In this document: in pieces, positions 6,116 to 13,331 of the stretch | Layout: each line of letters begins with the position of its first letter | How positions within the stretch are numbered: position 1 is the stretch's first letter | From: a virus | Direction: 5' to 3' (one strand) | Virus record (IMG/VR): IMGVR_UViG_3300014325_000034 | Coordinates: 1 to 33,186 of that record | DNA: 33,186 bases | Program-made: the position numbers and the translations under genes | The notes under the pieces: model-generated | Database searches by the model: none | Told to the model about the DNA's origin: nothing | What the model saw: only the letters and a program-made list of their open reading frames with translations

Positions 6116-7264
6116 TCAACCCGTCTGCTCCCCGTCGATCCGGCCCCGTTCGGTCGCCCTACGGGTCCGCTCGTGCCGCCCGTCACCGGAGTGCAGGTAC
6201 CGCTGCGACGTCACGATCGACTCGTGACCCATGTTCCGCATGATCTCATGCACCGGCTGGCCCTGCTCGCCCAGCCGCGTGCCGTAGGTGTGCCGCAGGT
6301 CGTGCGGGGTCGGCTGCGGATCGGCCAGGCCGGCGCCCGGCATCACCGGCCGCGGCCGGGCCCGCCGCGTACCCGGCACCGCCGGGCGCCCCTTGAGCGC
6401 CACGCTCCACACCCGGGCGTGCCACCGCGAATAGTTCAACGGCTTCCCGGCGGGCGTGGTCACCAGCAGCTGGCCCTGCCCGAGGGTCAGCAGGTACGGC
6501 CGCAGCCGCTTCCAGAACTTCCCGTCGACCGCCACGTCACGCACTCCGGCCGGCGACTTCGGGTAGGGCCGGATCGTGCCGTCGCGCTCCAGCACCGGGC
6601 CGACCTTCACCACCGCCTCACCCTTGACCAGGACGACATGGTCCCGGTCGAGCGCGCCCATCTCCTCCCACCGCAGCCCGACATACAGCATCAGCTCCAC
6701 GGCGAGCCGCCCGTCGGGGCGGTCACCGAACATGCGGTCCATCGCGTCGAGGAGCATCACGTCCTCCGCCGGGGTGAGGACCCGGTCGAGGTGGGCGTTG
6801 CGGCGCGGCGCGTTGACCTCGCGGGCCGGGTTGTGGGCGATCAGCCGGGCCTCCACCGCCAGCTTCAGCACCGAGCGCAGCACGCCGAGCGCCCCCTCGA
6901 TGGTGGCGGCGCCGACGCCGCGGCGCTCCATCGCAACGACCCACGCCCCGATGTCCGGCGGCAGGATCCCACCGACCGGCACCTTGGCCCACTTCGGTGC
7001 GACGTGGACCCGCCAGTGCGACTCGTCGCGCTTGCGGCTGGCCTTCTCCAGCCGCCGGGACTCGCCGTAGCGTTCCCACACCTCGCCCACCGTGATCGCC
7101 CCGCTGCGTGGGTCGATCCACTCGCGGCGGGCGATATTGGTCTCCTGCTCGCGGGCCCAACTCCTCGCCGCGCTCAGCAGCTCGAAGGACTCGGTGATCC
7201 GGCCCATCGGGGTCCGCACGGTGGCGGCGTAGAGCCCGGACGGTAGCTTGCGGATCCACGCCAT
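6116..7264 (-). CDS. int: tyrosine-type site-specific integrase, 382 aa
   Basis: The product has an N-terminal arm-binding region, a SAM-like core-binding domain (about residues 55-150) and a C-terminal catalytic domain. Visible catalytic residues are Arg in LMLYVGLRWEEM (about residue 199), His and Arg in PHDLRHTYGTRL, His in MGHES and Tyr in TSQRYLHSG (about residue 353). Length is normal for actinobacterial phage and AICE integrases. ATG 7264 overlaps the upstream stop (TGATG) and has GGGAG 5 nt away, although the preceding GTG is also possible. It catalyses integration and, with a directionality factor, excision at the adjacent tRNA-Val site. The stop lies 128 bp from the att core. Confidence 0.95.
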   Translation of the reverse strand: MAWIRKLPSGLYAATVRTPMGRITESFELLSAARSWAREQETNIARREWIDPRSGAITVGEVWERYGESRRLEKASRKRDESHWRVHVAPKWAKVPVGGILPPDIGAWVVAMERRGVGAATIEGALGVLRSVLKLAVEARLIAHNPAREVNAPRRNAHLDRVLTPAEDVMLLDAMDRMFGDRPDGRLAVELMLYVGLRWEEMGALDRDHVVLVKGEAVVKVGPVLERDGTIRPYPKSPAGVRDVAVDGKFWKRLRPYLLTLGQGQLLVTTPAGKPLNYSRWHARVWSVALKGRPAVPGTRRARPRPVMPGAGLADPQPTPHDLRHTYGTRLGEQGQPVHEIMRNMGHESIVTSQRYLHSGDGRHERTRRATERGRIDGEQTG

Positions 7265-7740
7265 CACGACTCCCGGCGGCTGATGGAGGACACGGTGCCG
7301 TTGGACCGGCCGGCGGCCTCGTCGATCATTCCCCTAGTGTGCGCCCGGTCGAGCCACGTTTCGACCTGCTCCCCGAGCGAGTTGCTGAGGTCGGCCCGCA
7401 CCCCGGCGGCGACCTCGCGGATCGCGGCGACGAGCTGGTCGTGGGCGGCGCCGGCGGTGCGTTCGGCCACCCGGTACAGCAGCTGTTCCAGGGTGCCGGC
7501 CACGGAGTGGGTGACGGTGGCGGCGATGCGCTCGGCAGACCGGCGGGCGGCGGCCTGTACCTGCCAGCCGTGGACCGCGACGAGCGCCCCGACGATCGTG
7601 ACGGTGAGCAGGATCGTGCCGAGCTGGCGCGGCATCCGGATCCCTTCCGGATCGACGGCGGTGCCGATGAGTGTCATGACGTAGAAGACGGCGCAGCCGG
7701 CGGCGGTCGTGCCGCATGAGCGCACGATGAAGCGGTACAT
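7264..7740 (-). CDS. two-pass membrane protein with helical tail, 158 aa
   Basis: ATG 7740 is chosen because GGGGGC lies about 6 nt upstream. A longer start at 7815 (MKVPACRLADRR) has no good ribosome site but cannot be excluded. Two membrane helices (about residues 8-28 and 40-62: AAGCAVFYVMTLIG and ILLTVTIVGALVAV) precede about 95 residues of amphipathic helix. It is translationally coupled to the integrase gene by a 1-nt overlap. I do not recognise a family. Lysogeny-linked roles such as exclusion of other phages are possible but unproven. Confidence 0.6.
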   Translation of the reverse strand: MYRFIVRSCGTTAAGCAVFYVMTLIGTAVDPEGIRMPRQLGTILLTVTIVGALVAVHGWQVQAAARRSAERIAATVTHSVAGTLEQLLYRVAERTAGAAHDQLVAAIREVAAGVRADLSNSLGEQVETWLDRAHTRGMIDEAAGRSNGTVSSISRRES

Positions 7741-7939
7741 CAGGTGCCCCCTGAGTTCCTCGGCGGTGGGCGGGTCCGGGCGCCGATCCGCCAATCGGCA
7801 GGCGGGGACCTTCATATCTGGGGGAACCCCAGGGTCCGGGGGGCTCGTGGTGCTGATCCGAACATGGTGTAACCGAGCGGTGCCTGATCGGAAGGGCAAG
7901 TGAGTGAACGTGGAAGATCTGGCACGTCCGACGGCCCGC

Positions 7940-8377
7940 TCAGCCGGCCCGGCGTCGCCCGGACGGCTTGACCTGCGATTTGGCCAACTCGGCACGCAGC
8001 CCTGACGTGATGTAGGCGACGGTCTGCCGTGCGTACCGGCGCTGGTCATCTGTTAGGCGGTCGTCGAGGTACAGGGTGATGAAGTCGCGGATCTCCGCCG
8101 GTAGCACGGTGAGGTCGACCTGACCCGAGAGGTCCAGTTCCTCCGCGTCGGTGACCCCGGCCGCCAGGTACAGCTTCACCGGCGGGACCCCGAGGGACGG
8201 CGCGATCCGCTTCAGGCTTTCCCGGCTCGGCTTCGCCAACCCGCGGCGCCAGTTGCTGAGCTGCGTCTGACTCACTCCGGTCAGCCGCGAAAGTTCCGCA
8301 AAGTCCGGTATGTGGGCAGCCGTCATCAGCAGCCGCAGGTAGTCGCGGAACTCGTCGACTGGCCACGAAGGAGCCAC
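7940..8377 (-). CDS. XRE-type phage repressor candidate, 145 aa
   Basis: GTG 8377 gives a product beginning VAPSWPVDEFRDYLRLLMTA. Longer starts back to TTG 8464 exist and the ribosome site is weak, so the start is uncertain. Residues 8-70 are an HTH_XRE domain (FAELSRLTGVSQTQLSNWRR, then SRESLKRIAPSLGV). The C-terminal half is an unclassified helical domain (PAEIRDFITLYLDDRLT). It is transcribed away from the early block across a 211-bp region with several palindromes. That is the layout of a CI/Cro-type switch, so the lysogeny repressor is the best guess. Confidence 0.7.
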   Translation of the reverse strand: MAPSWPVDEFRDYLRLLMTAAHIPDFAELSRLTGVSQTQLSNWRRGLAKPSRESLKRIAPSLGVPPVKLYLAAGVTDAEELDLSGQVDLTVLPAEIRDFITLYLDDRLTDDQRRYARQTVAYITSGLRAELAKSQVKPSGRRRAG

Positions 8378-8588
8378 ACGAAAGAAGGTATGGCAACTTT
8401 GCCCGGTGGTCACTCGCGACCGAGTAAGTAGCGGTGCAGGTCGGCGCCCATCAGCAAGTTGCAATCGTTGATGGTCGGCCGGTCTCGCTCGCTTTCCTCA
8501 GGCAAAACCAAGGTTCGCCTTAGGTGTCGAGCGACTCAGCCGAACGGTTGACTTGCTCGCTCCTGAGTGAGCGAGTAGCTTGGCTTTC
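8378..8588. promoter_or_regulatory. divergent switch region with operator palindromes
   Basis: This 211-bp gap holds ACTCG-N4-CGAGT at 8412-8425, a half-site CTCGCTC at 8484-8490 and CTCGCTC-N6-GAGCGAG at 8556-8575. A near-palindrome CCTCAGGC/GCCTTAGG lies at 8496-8503 and 8517-8524. TTGACT at 8548-8553 is a -35 candidate for the rightward early block and lies just before the last palindrome. Shared CTCG/CGAG half-sites beside both divergent genes suggest a common repressor. Confidence 0.65.
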
Positions 8589-8843
8589 GTGAGCCAAAGC
8601 GGAACGGGAAAGCAGATCTGGTGGCCCGGCTTCGACCGGATGACCGGGCTCAAGGGCTGGACATCGGATGCGGAGCGCGCGCGCCAACTCGGCATCAGCC
8701 ACGCCACGCTGACGAACCTGCGCGCCGGCCGGGTGCTGGCCGGGACCAAGGTCGTGGACGCACTGCTGACCGCCTTCGGCGATGTCTTCTACAGCGTCCT
8801 GTTCGACGACGCTGCCAACTCCGACGACGAGGCGGCGGCGTGA
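8589..8843 (+). CDS. Cro-like HTH protein, 84 aa
   Basis: GTG 8589 starts VSQSGTGKQIWWPGF. No ribosome site is evident upstream and the promoter may lie close, so a leaderless message is possible. An HTH is visible at about residues 28-50 (ARQLGISHATLTNLRAGRVL). It is the first gene of the rightward block, opposite the repressor, and probably plays the Cro role or is an early regulator. It overlaps the next start by 1 nt (TGATG). Confidence 0.65.
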   Translation: MSQSGTGKQIWWPGFDRMTGLKGWTSDAERARQLGISHATLTNLRAGRVLAGTKVVDALLTAFGDVFYSVLFDDAANSDDEAAA

Positions 8844-9043
8844 TGGCCCCCGCTCCGGAGATGACCGTCATGGACTTCGCCAGGCGGATCGGTAAGGGCG
8901 TTGCGACTGCCCGCCGCATCATCGCCCGCGGCGAGATCAACGTGGTCAACGTGGGCAGCAAGCAGCGGAAGTGCCTGCGGATCACCGAGGCCGAGTACCA
9001 GCGCTATCTCAAGTCCCGCGAGATCAAGGGGCGTGCGGCATGA
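8843..9043 (+). CDS. excisionase-like winged-helix protein, 66 aa
   Basis: The product has a MerR/excisionase-type winged HTH: MTVMDFARRIGKGVATARRI, IIARGEINVVNVG and a basic LRITEAEYQRYLKS. Size, charge and location fit an Xis-type directionality factor, although a general DNA-binding adaptor is equally possible. ATG 8843 overlaps the previous stop. Confidence 0.65.
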   Translation: MAPAPEMTVMDFARRIGKGVATARRIIARGEINVVNVGSKQRKCLRITEAEYQRYLKSREIKGRAA

Positions 9044-9234
9044 CCAGTCCTACAGCAGAAGAAGTCTCCTGGAACGTCACAGACGACCAGCAGTACGCGG
9101 TAGACGCCGTAGAGCGGACCCAAGAACGCGCCGAGTTGATGGCGTGGGAGCAGCTCGACGCCTCGTACGACGCCCGTGAGGCCGGCCGGTTCGAGCGGCA
9201 CCTGGATGCGATGTTCTCCGGCGGTGCGCGATGA
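9040..9234 (+). CDS. acidic hypothetical protein, 64 aa
   Basis: The start overlaps the previous stop as ATGA. The product is acidic and probably helical (VSWNVTDDQQYAVDAVERTQ, then ERAELMAWEQLD). No family is recognised. Codon use and 4-nt overlaps at both ends support it as a real gene of the early block. Confidence 0.6.
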   Translation: MTSPTAEEVSWNVTDDQQYAVDAVERTQERAELMAWEQLDASYDAREAGRFERHLDAMFSGGAR

Positions 9235-9662
9235 GCCGCCTCTACCTCGACGACTGGGGCGACGAAGTCCTAGCCCTGCCCCGCAAGTACGCACCAGCCA
9301 GCACCGCACTCGGCCGTGCCCACAAACCCGGCGACGGGTCGGCGAGGTGGGCGACCACGGTCGGAGCGGTAACCGTCGGGCACCGAACCAAAGCGGCAGC
9401 GACGAAGGATCTACGGGAGCGTGCAGCAGCGGTGAACCTGCTCGCGCCGACGGCCGCCGACATCGCCTCCGCTCGCCGGGCGCTGGACGAGGGAGCTACG
9501 GACGACCACACCGCCTACGTCCACGCGCTCGGCTGGATCGAGGGGTCCCTCAATCATGCGGCCGAAGCTGAGGCGGAAGGCGACGACCTCAATCGTGATC
9601 GGTCCATCCGTTCTGCCAGGGCCATGGTTGTGGCTCTGGGTGAGTGGCGGGGTGCGCAGTGA
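9231..9662 (+). CDS. hypothetical protein, 143 aa
   Basis: ATG 9231 overlaps the previous stop by 4 nt. The first 60 residues are mixed. Residues 60-143 are helical with an acidic pattern (AADIASARRALDEGATDDH, then LGWIEGSLNHAAEAEAEGDD). No motif points to an activity. Confidence 0.6.
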   Translation: MSRLYLDDWGDEVLALPRKYAPASTALGRAHKPGDGSARWATTVGAVTVGHRTKAAATKDLRERAAAVNLLAPTAADIASARRALDEGATDDHTAYVHALGWIEGSLNHAAEAEAEGDDLNRDRSIRSARAMVVALGEWRGAQ

Positions 9663-10549
9663 GCGCGGACCTGACCCTGTTCGGCTCGACCGGCGACAGC
9701 AGCCCGTTCGACTCGATCCGGCACGTGCGCCCGGACGGCTCGGAGTTCTGGTCGGCGCGCGAGCTGATGCCGCTGCTGGATTATCTGCGGTGGGGGCGGT
9801 TCGCGGATGCGGTCGACCGTGCGAAGGCATCCGCCAACGCCGCTGGACTGACCAATGTGGACAGTGAGTTCCGGCGGATCGCTCAGCTTCGCGGCGCCGG
9901 GAACCTGGGCGACCAGGAGCGCATCGATTTCGAGCTGAGCCGATACGCCGCGTACCTCGTCGCGATGAACGGCGACGTCCGCAAGCCACGTATCGCCGCA
10001 GCTCAGGCGTACTTCGCAGTCCGCACCCGTGAGGCAGAGACGGCCTCCGCGCGACGCCAGATCCCATCGCATGCCGAGTCGCTTCGCGGTTGGGCCGCCG
10101 AGGTCGAGGCGCGGGAAATGGCGGAACGGCGCGCGGCGCTGGCCGAGACGAAGGTCTTCGAGCTGGAGCCGAAGGCCGCCCAGGCGGACCACTTCCGCCA
10201 GGCGGACGGCCTCTACGCAATCGCCCAATTCTGCAACGACCTTGCCCTTCATGCCCGGGAGAAGTACGGCGTGAAGCTGCTCCACGAGGGCATCCGCGAT
10301 TTTCTCGGCGAGATCGGGATGGTGATCCGCTCGAAGTCGATCCGGCGAAACGAGCCGACGGCCGCCGCCATCAAGAGCGGCTGGATGCGACCGAAACATA
10401 CGTCCATCGAGCGCAGCACCGGCCCGCAGGACCGGGTCTCGGCCCGGCTGACCACGAAGGGCTGGTCCCACGCCTGGGACGCCGCCGTTCGCCGGCTCGC
10501 CGTGCACGGCTCGCTCGCCCCCGTCAAGAGCATCGAGAGGTCGGCATGA
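9659..10549 (+). CDS. DinD/BRO-N type phage antirepressor with KilAC-like C-terminus, 296 aa
   Basis: GTG 9659 overlaps the upstream stop by 4 nt. Residues 15-125 resemble the DinD/BRO-type N-terminal domain (FWSARELMPLLDYLRWGRF, VDRAKASANAAG, YAAYLVAMNGDVRKP, AAAQAYFAVRTRE). The second half (about 165-285) resembles the KilAC DNA-binding domain of phage antirepressors (LEPKAAQADHFRQADGLYAI, FLGEIGMVIRS, TTKGWSHAWDAAV). Such proteins bind or oppose the phage repressor or act as host-takeover regulators. Placement four genes after the switch region supports an antirepressor role. Confidence 0.8.
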   Translation: MSADLTLFGSTGDSSPFDSIRHVRPDGSEFWSARELMPLLDYLRWGRFADAVDRAKASANAAGLTNVDSEFRRIAQLRGAGNLGDQERIDFELSRYAAYLVAMNGDVRKPRIAAAQAYFAVRTREAETASARRQIPSHAESLRGWAAEVEAREMAERRAALAETKVFELEPKAAQADHFRQADGLYAIAQFCNDLALHAREKYGVKLLHEGIRDFLGEIGMVIRSKSIRRNEPTAAAIKSGWMRPKHTSIERSTGPQDRVSARLTTKGWSHAWDAAVRRLAVHGSLAPVKSIERSA

Positions 10550-10908
10550 AGGTCATCCCGTTGCGGACCCGGGAGTCGGACGGCCCGGCCGGCGACTTCC
10601 AGGAGCAGAACACGCCGTGCACGGTGTGCGTACGGTCGATCGCCGCCGGCCAGGAGATCACGTACTTCCGTGGCTGGGCGCACGCCCGCTGCGTCACGGA
10701 CGCGCTGCTCAACAGCGAAGCGGCGAACGCCTGGCTCGTCCTCGGCAGTCAACTCGCACGCCGCCCGAGTCACTTCAACGCCACCGAGGTCCGGGCGATC
10801 GTCGGACAACTGCTTGCGATCACCGGCGACCTGCCCGTCGAGAAGTGGCTGCCACCAGCGCCGAGCCTCGACGAGCAGGCGCGCCGAGCCCAGACGGCCT
10901 GGGCCTGA
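10546..10908 (+). CDS. Cys/His-containing hypothetical protein, 120 aa
   Basis: The start overlaps the antirepressor stop (ATGA). Residues 25-52 carry CTVCVRS and HARC, a likely zinc site in the pattern C-x2-C-x17-H-x2-C. The C-terminal half is helical (FNATEVRAIVGQLLAITGDL). It probably binds zinc; partner and role are unknown. It ends the first early sub-block, and a 238-bp non-coding gap follows. Confidence 0.6.
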   Translation: MKVIPLRTRESDGPAGDFQEQNTPCTVCVRSIAAGQEITYFRGWAHARCVTDALLNSEAANAWLVLGSQLARRPSHFNATEVRAIVGQLLAITGDLPVEKWLPPAPSLDEQARRAQTAWA

Positions 10909-10921
10909 ACCCCCCATGACC

Positions 10922-11114
10922 CCCCGACCGGTCAGTGAACCCATCCTCCTCCGCGTGCCTTCCGGGTGGGTTCTCCGTGATCGCTTCCGGCGCGCTTCCG
11001 GCCGAGCGTGTGCTGACCGGTCGGGGTCCTACGTCCCGCCCACCCGCAGACCCGGCTTTAGCGGACGGGGGAGCGGACCGGTGTTTGCCGCACCGGGATC
11101 CCCGGGTGGGCGGG
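10922..11114 (+). other. non-coding region with two long-range inverted repeats (structured RNA candidate)
   Basis: CCCCGACCGGTCAG at 10922-10935 pairs perfectly with 11013-11026 (14 bp, 77-nt loop). CCCGCCCACCCG at 11035-11046 pairs perfectly with 11103-11114 (12 bp). An inner CCGGTG/CACCGG hairpin lies within the second domain. Three CTTCCGG repeats lie inside the first loop. Open frames across it have poor codon use. It ends 32 nt before a GTG start, so it could be a structured leader, a small RNA or a protein-binding region. Confidence 0.5.
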
Positions 11115-11146
11115 CCACAAACCAACTACGGCACCAAGGAGATGAC

Positions 11147-11302
11147 GTGACGTACGGGCAGAGGTTGAACGCCTACCTGCGGCAGACGGGTCGGGTCAGT
11201 CCGACGCGTCGGCAGCACCGGCGGTTGGTGAAGAAGCTCCGTGACGCCTCGGTGCGGTTTGAGATGTCGGACAAATCGACGCCGCACCCGATTCACCAGT
11301 AG
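11147..11302 (+). CDS. small basic protein, 51 aa
   Basis: GTG 11147 has AAGGAGAT a few nt upstream. The product begins VTYGQRLNAYLRQTGRVSPT and continues with a very basic RRQHRRLVKKLRD segment, like small basic phage proteins seen in actinophages. RNA or DNA binding is a reasonable guess from charge only. It directly follows the structured region, so its expression may depend on it. Confidence 0.6.
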   Translation: MTYGQRLNAYLRQTGRVSPTRRQHRRLVKKLRDASVRFEMSDKSTPHPIHQ

Positions 11303-11305
11303 ACG

Positions 11306-11349
11306 CCGGTCCGGCGGTGCTGGCATACGCAACCCCGCCGCCGGACCGG
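11306..11349 (+). terminator. 12-bp hairpin after the 51-aa gene
   Basis: CCGGTCCGGCGG at 11306-11317 pairs perfectly with CCGCCGGACCGG at 11338-11349 around a 20-nt loop, starting 3 nt after the stop codon. There is no U-run. Its position fits a terminator or an mRNA 3'-end stabiliser. Confidence 0.55.
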
Positions 11350-11379
11350 GACCTACCTGAAACGGCACCACACAACGAA

Positions 11380-11418
11380 GCGGTCCCGCTTACCCGTGTC
11401 CAACAGCGGCGGGACCGC
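11380..11418 (+). promoter_or_regulatory. 10-bp hairpin just before the next gene
   Basis: GCGGTCCCGC at 11380-11389 pairs with GCGGGACCGC at 11409-11418 around a 19-nt loop, ending 21 nt before ATG 11440 and just before its AAAGGGG ribosome site. It could be a second terminator half, an operator or a translation control hairpin. Confidence 0.4.
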
Positions 11419-11439
11419 CCCGAGAAAGGGGATTATCCC

Positions 11440-11697
11440 ATGGCCACAGGGCCAGAGCATTACCAGGAATCCGAGAACCTGGCCGAGCAGGCCGCCCGCG
11501 CGGCGGACAAGGGCGCCGAAGGGGTGGCACGGCTGCTCATCGGGCTGGCCCAGGTTCACGCCACCCTCGCTCTCGCTGCGGCGACCGCTGGTCTCGACGC
11601 CCACGAAGGCCCGGGTGGTGGCTCCGCTACCGGCCGGACCGCGGTCGACGGCTACGCGTGGGACGCCGTGACGTACCGGGAGATGTCTTCCCAGTGA
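11440..11697 (+). CDS. Ala-rich hypothetical protein, 85 aa
   Basis: ATG 11440 has AAAGGGG about 8 nt upstream. The first 55 residues form one long Ala/Glu helix (ESENLAEQAARAADKGAEGV, then ARLLIGLAQVHATLALAAAT). The Gly-rich tail ends YREMSSQ. It resembles helical phage proteins of unknown role. It starts the long overlapping block that runs to 21819. Confidence 0.6.
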   Translation: MATGPEHYQESENLAEQAARAADKGAEGVARLLIGLAQVHATLALAAATAGLDAHEGPGGGSATGRTAVDGYAWDAVTYREMSSQ

Positions 11698-11957
11698 GCA
11701 CCGACCTGACGTCTGACCTACGCCCCGCCCTCGTAGACCTGCTCCTGGCCATGCCTGCCGGCTACGTCTACGGCAGCGGCGACTCCAAGTACCTGCGCAC
11801 CCCGGCCGGCGATGCGAAGCGCACCCCGGAGGTGGACGAGTTGATGTGCCTCGGGTTGGCGTGCCGCGGGTTGCGCGGTGTCCCCGAGTACCCGGTGGTT
11901 CCCACCGATGCGGGCCTGCGGGAGATCCGTAGGCGGATGAACGGAGCGGGCAGATGA
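11694..11957 (+). CDS. hypothetical protein, 87 aa
   Basis: GTG 11694 overlaps the previous stop by 4 nt. The product has a helical start (SDLRPALVDLLLAMPAG) and a C-terminal VVPTDAGLREIRRRMNG that resembles the end of a winged helix. A DNA-binding fold is possible but weakly supported. Confidence 0.55.
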   Translation: MSTDLTSDLRPALVDLLLAMPAGYVYGSGDSKYLRTPAGDAKRTPEVDELMCLGLACRGLRGVPEYPVVPTDAGLREIRRRMNGAGR

Positions 11958-12187
11958 CACAGCCACCGCACGTCGTGGCGCTACTCGACCAGGCAGCGGC
12001 CGCCTTCGGCGCCGAACTGGACCGTCTCACCGCGGCTGTTGCCGCCGGCATTGCGGAGAGTGGGCGTGAGCAGACGATCAACGACTTCACCGCCTTCTTC
12101 AACCGCAGTAACGACTTCAACCGTGTGATCCTCGCCGCGTTGCTTGCTCAGGCATTGGCCGACCGAGCGATTGGGGCGGGCAGATGA
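11954..12187 (+). CDS. helical hypothetical protein, 77 aa
   Basis: Overlaps of 4 nt at both ends place it firmly in the block. The sequence is largely helical (VALLDQAAAAFGAELDRLTA, then NDFNRVILAALLAQALA) with no clear membrane segment. No family is recognised. Confidence 0.55.
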   Translation: MTQPPHVVALLDQAAAAFGAELDRLTAAVAAGIAESGREQTINDFTAFFNRSNDFNRVILAALLAQALADRAIGAGR

Positions 12188-12681
12188 GCGCCCAGGTTGA
12201 GGCGGTGACCGCGTTGTGCGGGCTGGCCACGCTGGCAGGTGGGGTGGTGCTGTGGATGTTCTGGCCCACGCCGCGCCGGGTGCAACAGGCCCAGGACGAG
12301 GCGCGCGACGAGGCCCGGAAAAAGCGCGCCGAGGAGATCGCCGCGGCGGCGGCCAGCCTGCGCGAGGAACAGGTCGCGCTCACCGTCACCTCGGCACCGG
12401 CGAACTACGCATCGGGGGAGTACCCGCTGGTGCCGCCGCCGAGGCACGCCGCGGTGGAGGCGTCCACCGATGAGCCGGAGTACGTGGCCGAGCCGGCCGA
12501 GCCGGTGTTCCCGTGGCTGCGGCCGGTCCTGGACACCGAACCCACGCCGATCTTCCACTCGACCGGGTCCTACCCGGTGCTGGATCTGGACCTGTCCGCA
12601 ACGAACTCGTGGAACCGGGCTGAGCTGCTGGAGCGGATCCGCCGGGCCGAGGCTCAGCAGGCGGGGGTGGAAGCAGCATGA
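12184..12681 (+). CDS. single-pass membrane protein with coiled coil, 165 aa
   Basis: An N-terminal hydrophobic helix (about residues 8-27, ALCGLATLAGGVVLWMFW) is followed by a strongly charged coiled coil (residues 33-65, QAQDEARDEARKKRAEEIAA). A Pro-rich linker and a short helical C-terminus (ELLERIRRAEAQQAG) complete it. The topology suggests an inner-membrane anchor with a cytoplasmic tail. The role is unknown. Confidence 0.6.
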   Translation: MSAQVEAVTALCGLATLAGGVVLWMFWPTPRRVQQAQDEARDEARKKRAEEIAAAAASLREEQVALTVTSAPANYASGEYPLVPPPRHAAVEASTDEPEYVAEPAEPVFPWLRPVLDTEPTPIFHSTGSYPVLDLDLSATNSWNRAELLERIRRAEAQQAGVEAA

Positions 12682-12890
12682 GCGGCGACCTGACCCGCAT
12701 CACCGTGAACCTCCCGCCGCGCGGCCTGGCCGCCCTCGCCGAGGTCACCACCGCCGCCGCCTGTGGCAAGGCGGACGCCGTTGTCCGGGCCCTGCTGACC
12801 CTGGCCTACCTGCTCCGGCGCACCGCCGCGGGCGCAGTGCTGAAGCTCCACGATCCCGACGGCTCCGTGGAGGCGGTGACGTTCCTATGA
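12678..12890 (+). CDS. ribbon-helix-helix-like protein, 70 aa
   Basis: The N-terminal strand DLTRITVNLPP followed by two helices (GLAALAEVTTAAACGKADAV and RALLTLAYLLRRT) matches small RHH-type proteins common in actinophages. The C-terminus ends in a short beta segment. RHH proteins bind DNA as dimers, so it may be a regulator of the early block. Confidence 0.65.
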   Translation: MSGDLTRITVNLPPRGLAALAEVTTAAACGKADAVVRALLTLAYLLRRTAAGAVLKLHDPDGSVEAVTFL

Positions 12891-13093
12891 CGATCATCGA
12901 GAACCCCACCTACAAAGGCCCGTTCATCGAGGTCGACAAGCAGGGCGGGTGCCGGACGTGGCCCTCGTTCGCCGGACCCGAGCCCGAGGAACTGCTCCCC
13001 GGCTGGGCGCATTACGTAGACGACGGACCCCTTCCGGTGCTGGTTGAGCCCGGTGTTCTCCACGACCCGATGGAGGTGGGCTCCGATGGGTGA
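12887..13093 (+). CDS. acidic hypothetical protein, 68 aa
   Basis: ATG 12887 overlaps the RHH stop. The product is Pro- and Glu-rich (IIENPTYKGPFIEVDKQGG, then FAGPEPEELLPGWAHYVDDG), probably with mixed beta structure. No family is recognised. It shares 8 nt with the next gene. Confidence 0.5.
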   Translation: MTIIENPTYKGPFIEVDKQGGCRTWPSFAGPEPEELLPGWAHYVDDGPLPVLVEPGVLHDPMEVGSDG

Positions 13094-13331
13094 CTTCGCG
13101 TACCGGATCGAGGTCGACGGCGAGCACCGCGAGTTCCAGCGGCTCCACGACGTTGAGGAAGCCGCGGTCGCGCTGGACGCCGCCGGCACCGAGGTGCGGA
13201 TCGAGTACCGCCGCACCGACGGTGAGGAGCCCGCCGAGTGGGAGCCGCTGGACTTCAGGGACACCGTCGCTGGTCGCCTCGGCTATAAGCCGTTCCCCGG
13301 GTATGGGAAGGCGGGTGAGTCCGGTGAGTGA
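13086..13331 (+). CDS. hypothetical protein, 81 aa
   Basis: ATG 13086 has GGAGGTG about 8 nt upstream and overlaps the previous stop by 8 nt. The product has regular beta/alpha alternation (FAYRIEVDGEHREFQRLHDV, then EEAAVALDAAGTEVRIEYRR) and a Gly-rich tail. Function unknown. Confidence 0.55.
   Translation: MGDFAYRIEVDGEHREFQRLHDVEEAAVALDAAGTEVRIEYRRTDGEEPAEWEPLDFRDTVAGRLGYKPFPGYGKAGESGE

Larger units (their letters stand above)
5869..6119 (+). repeat. direct repeats flanking the att core (integrase arm-site candidates)
   Basis: TGACTCATGG occurs at 5869-5878 and 6103-6112, with a variant TGACTCACGG at 6092-6101. CATGGAGATCAA occurs at 5885-5896 and 6108-6119. Both repeat types lie on both sides of the tRNA fragment at 5943-5988. 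Tyrosine integrases bind short arm-type direct repeats around the crossover core, so this is the expected layout of an attP-like site. The binding role is inference. Confidence 0.5.

Noticed and set aside
10935-11150. A 71-codon rightward ORF inside the structured region
   Set aside because: Composition is Pro/Arg-rich and codon use is poor, no ribosome site precedes it, and the inverted repeats explain the constraint.
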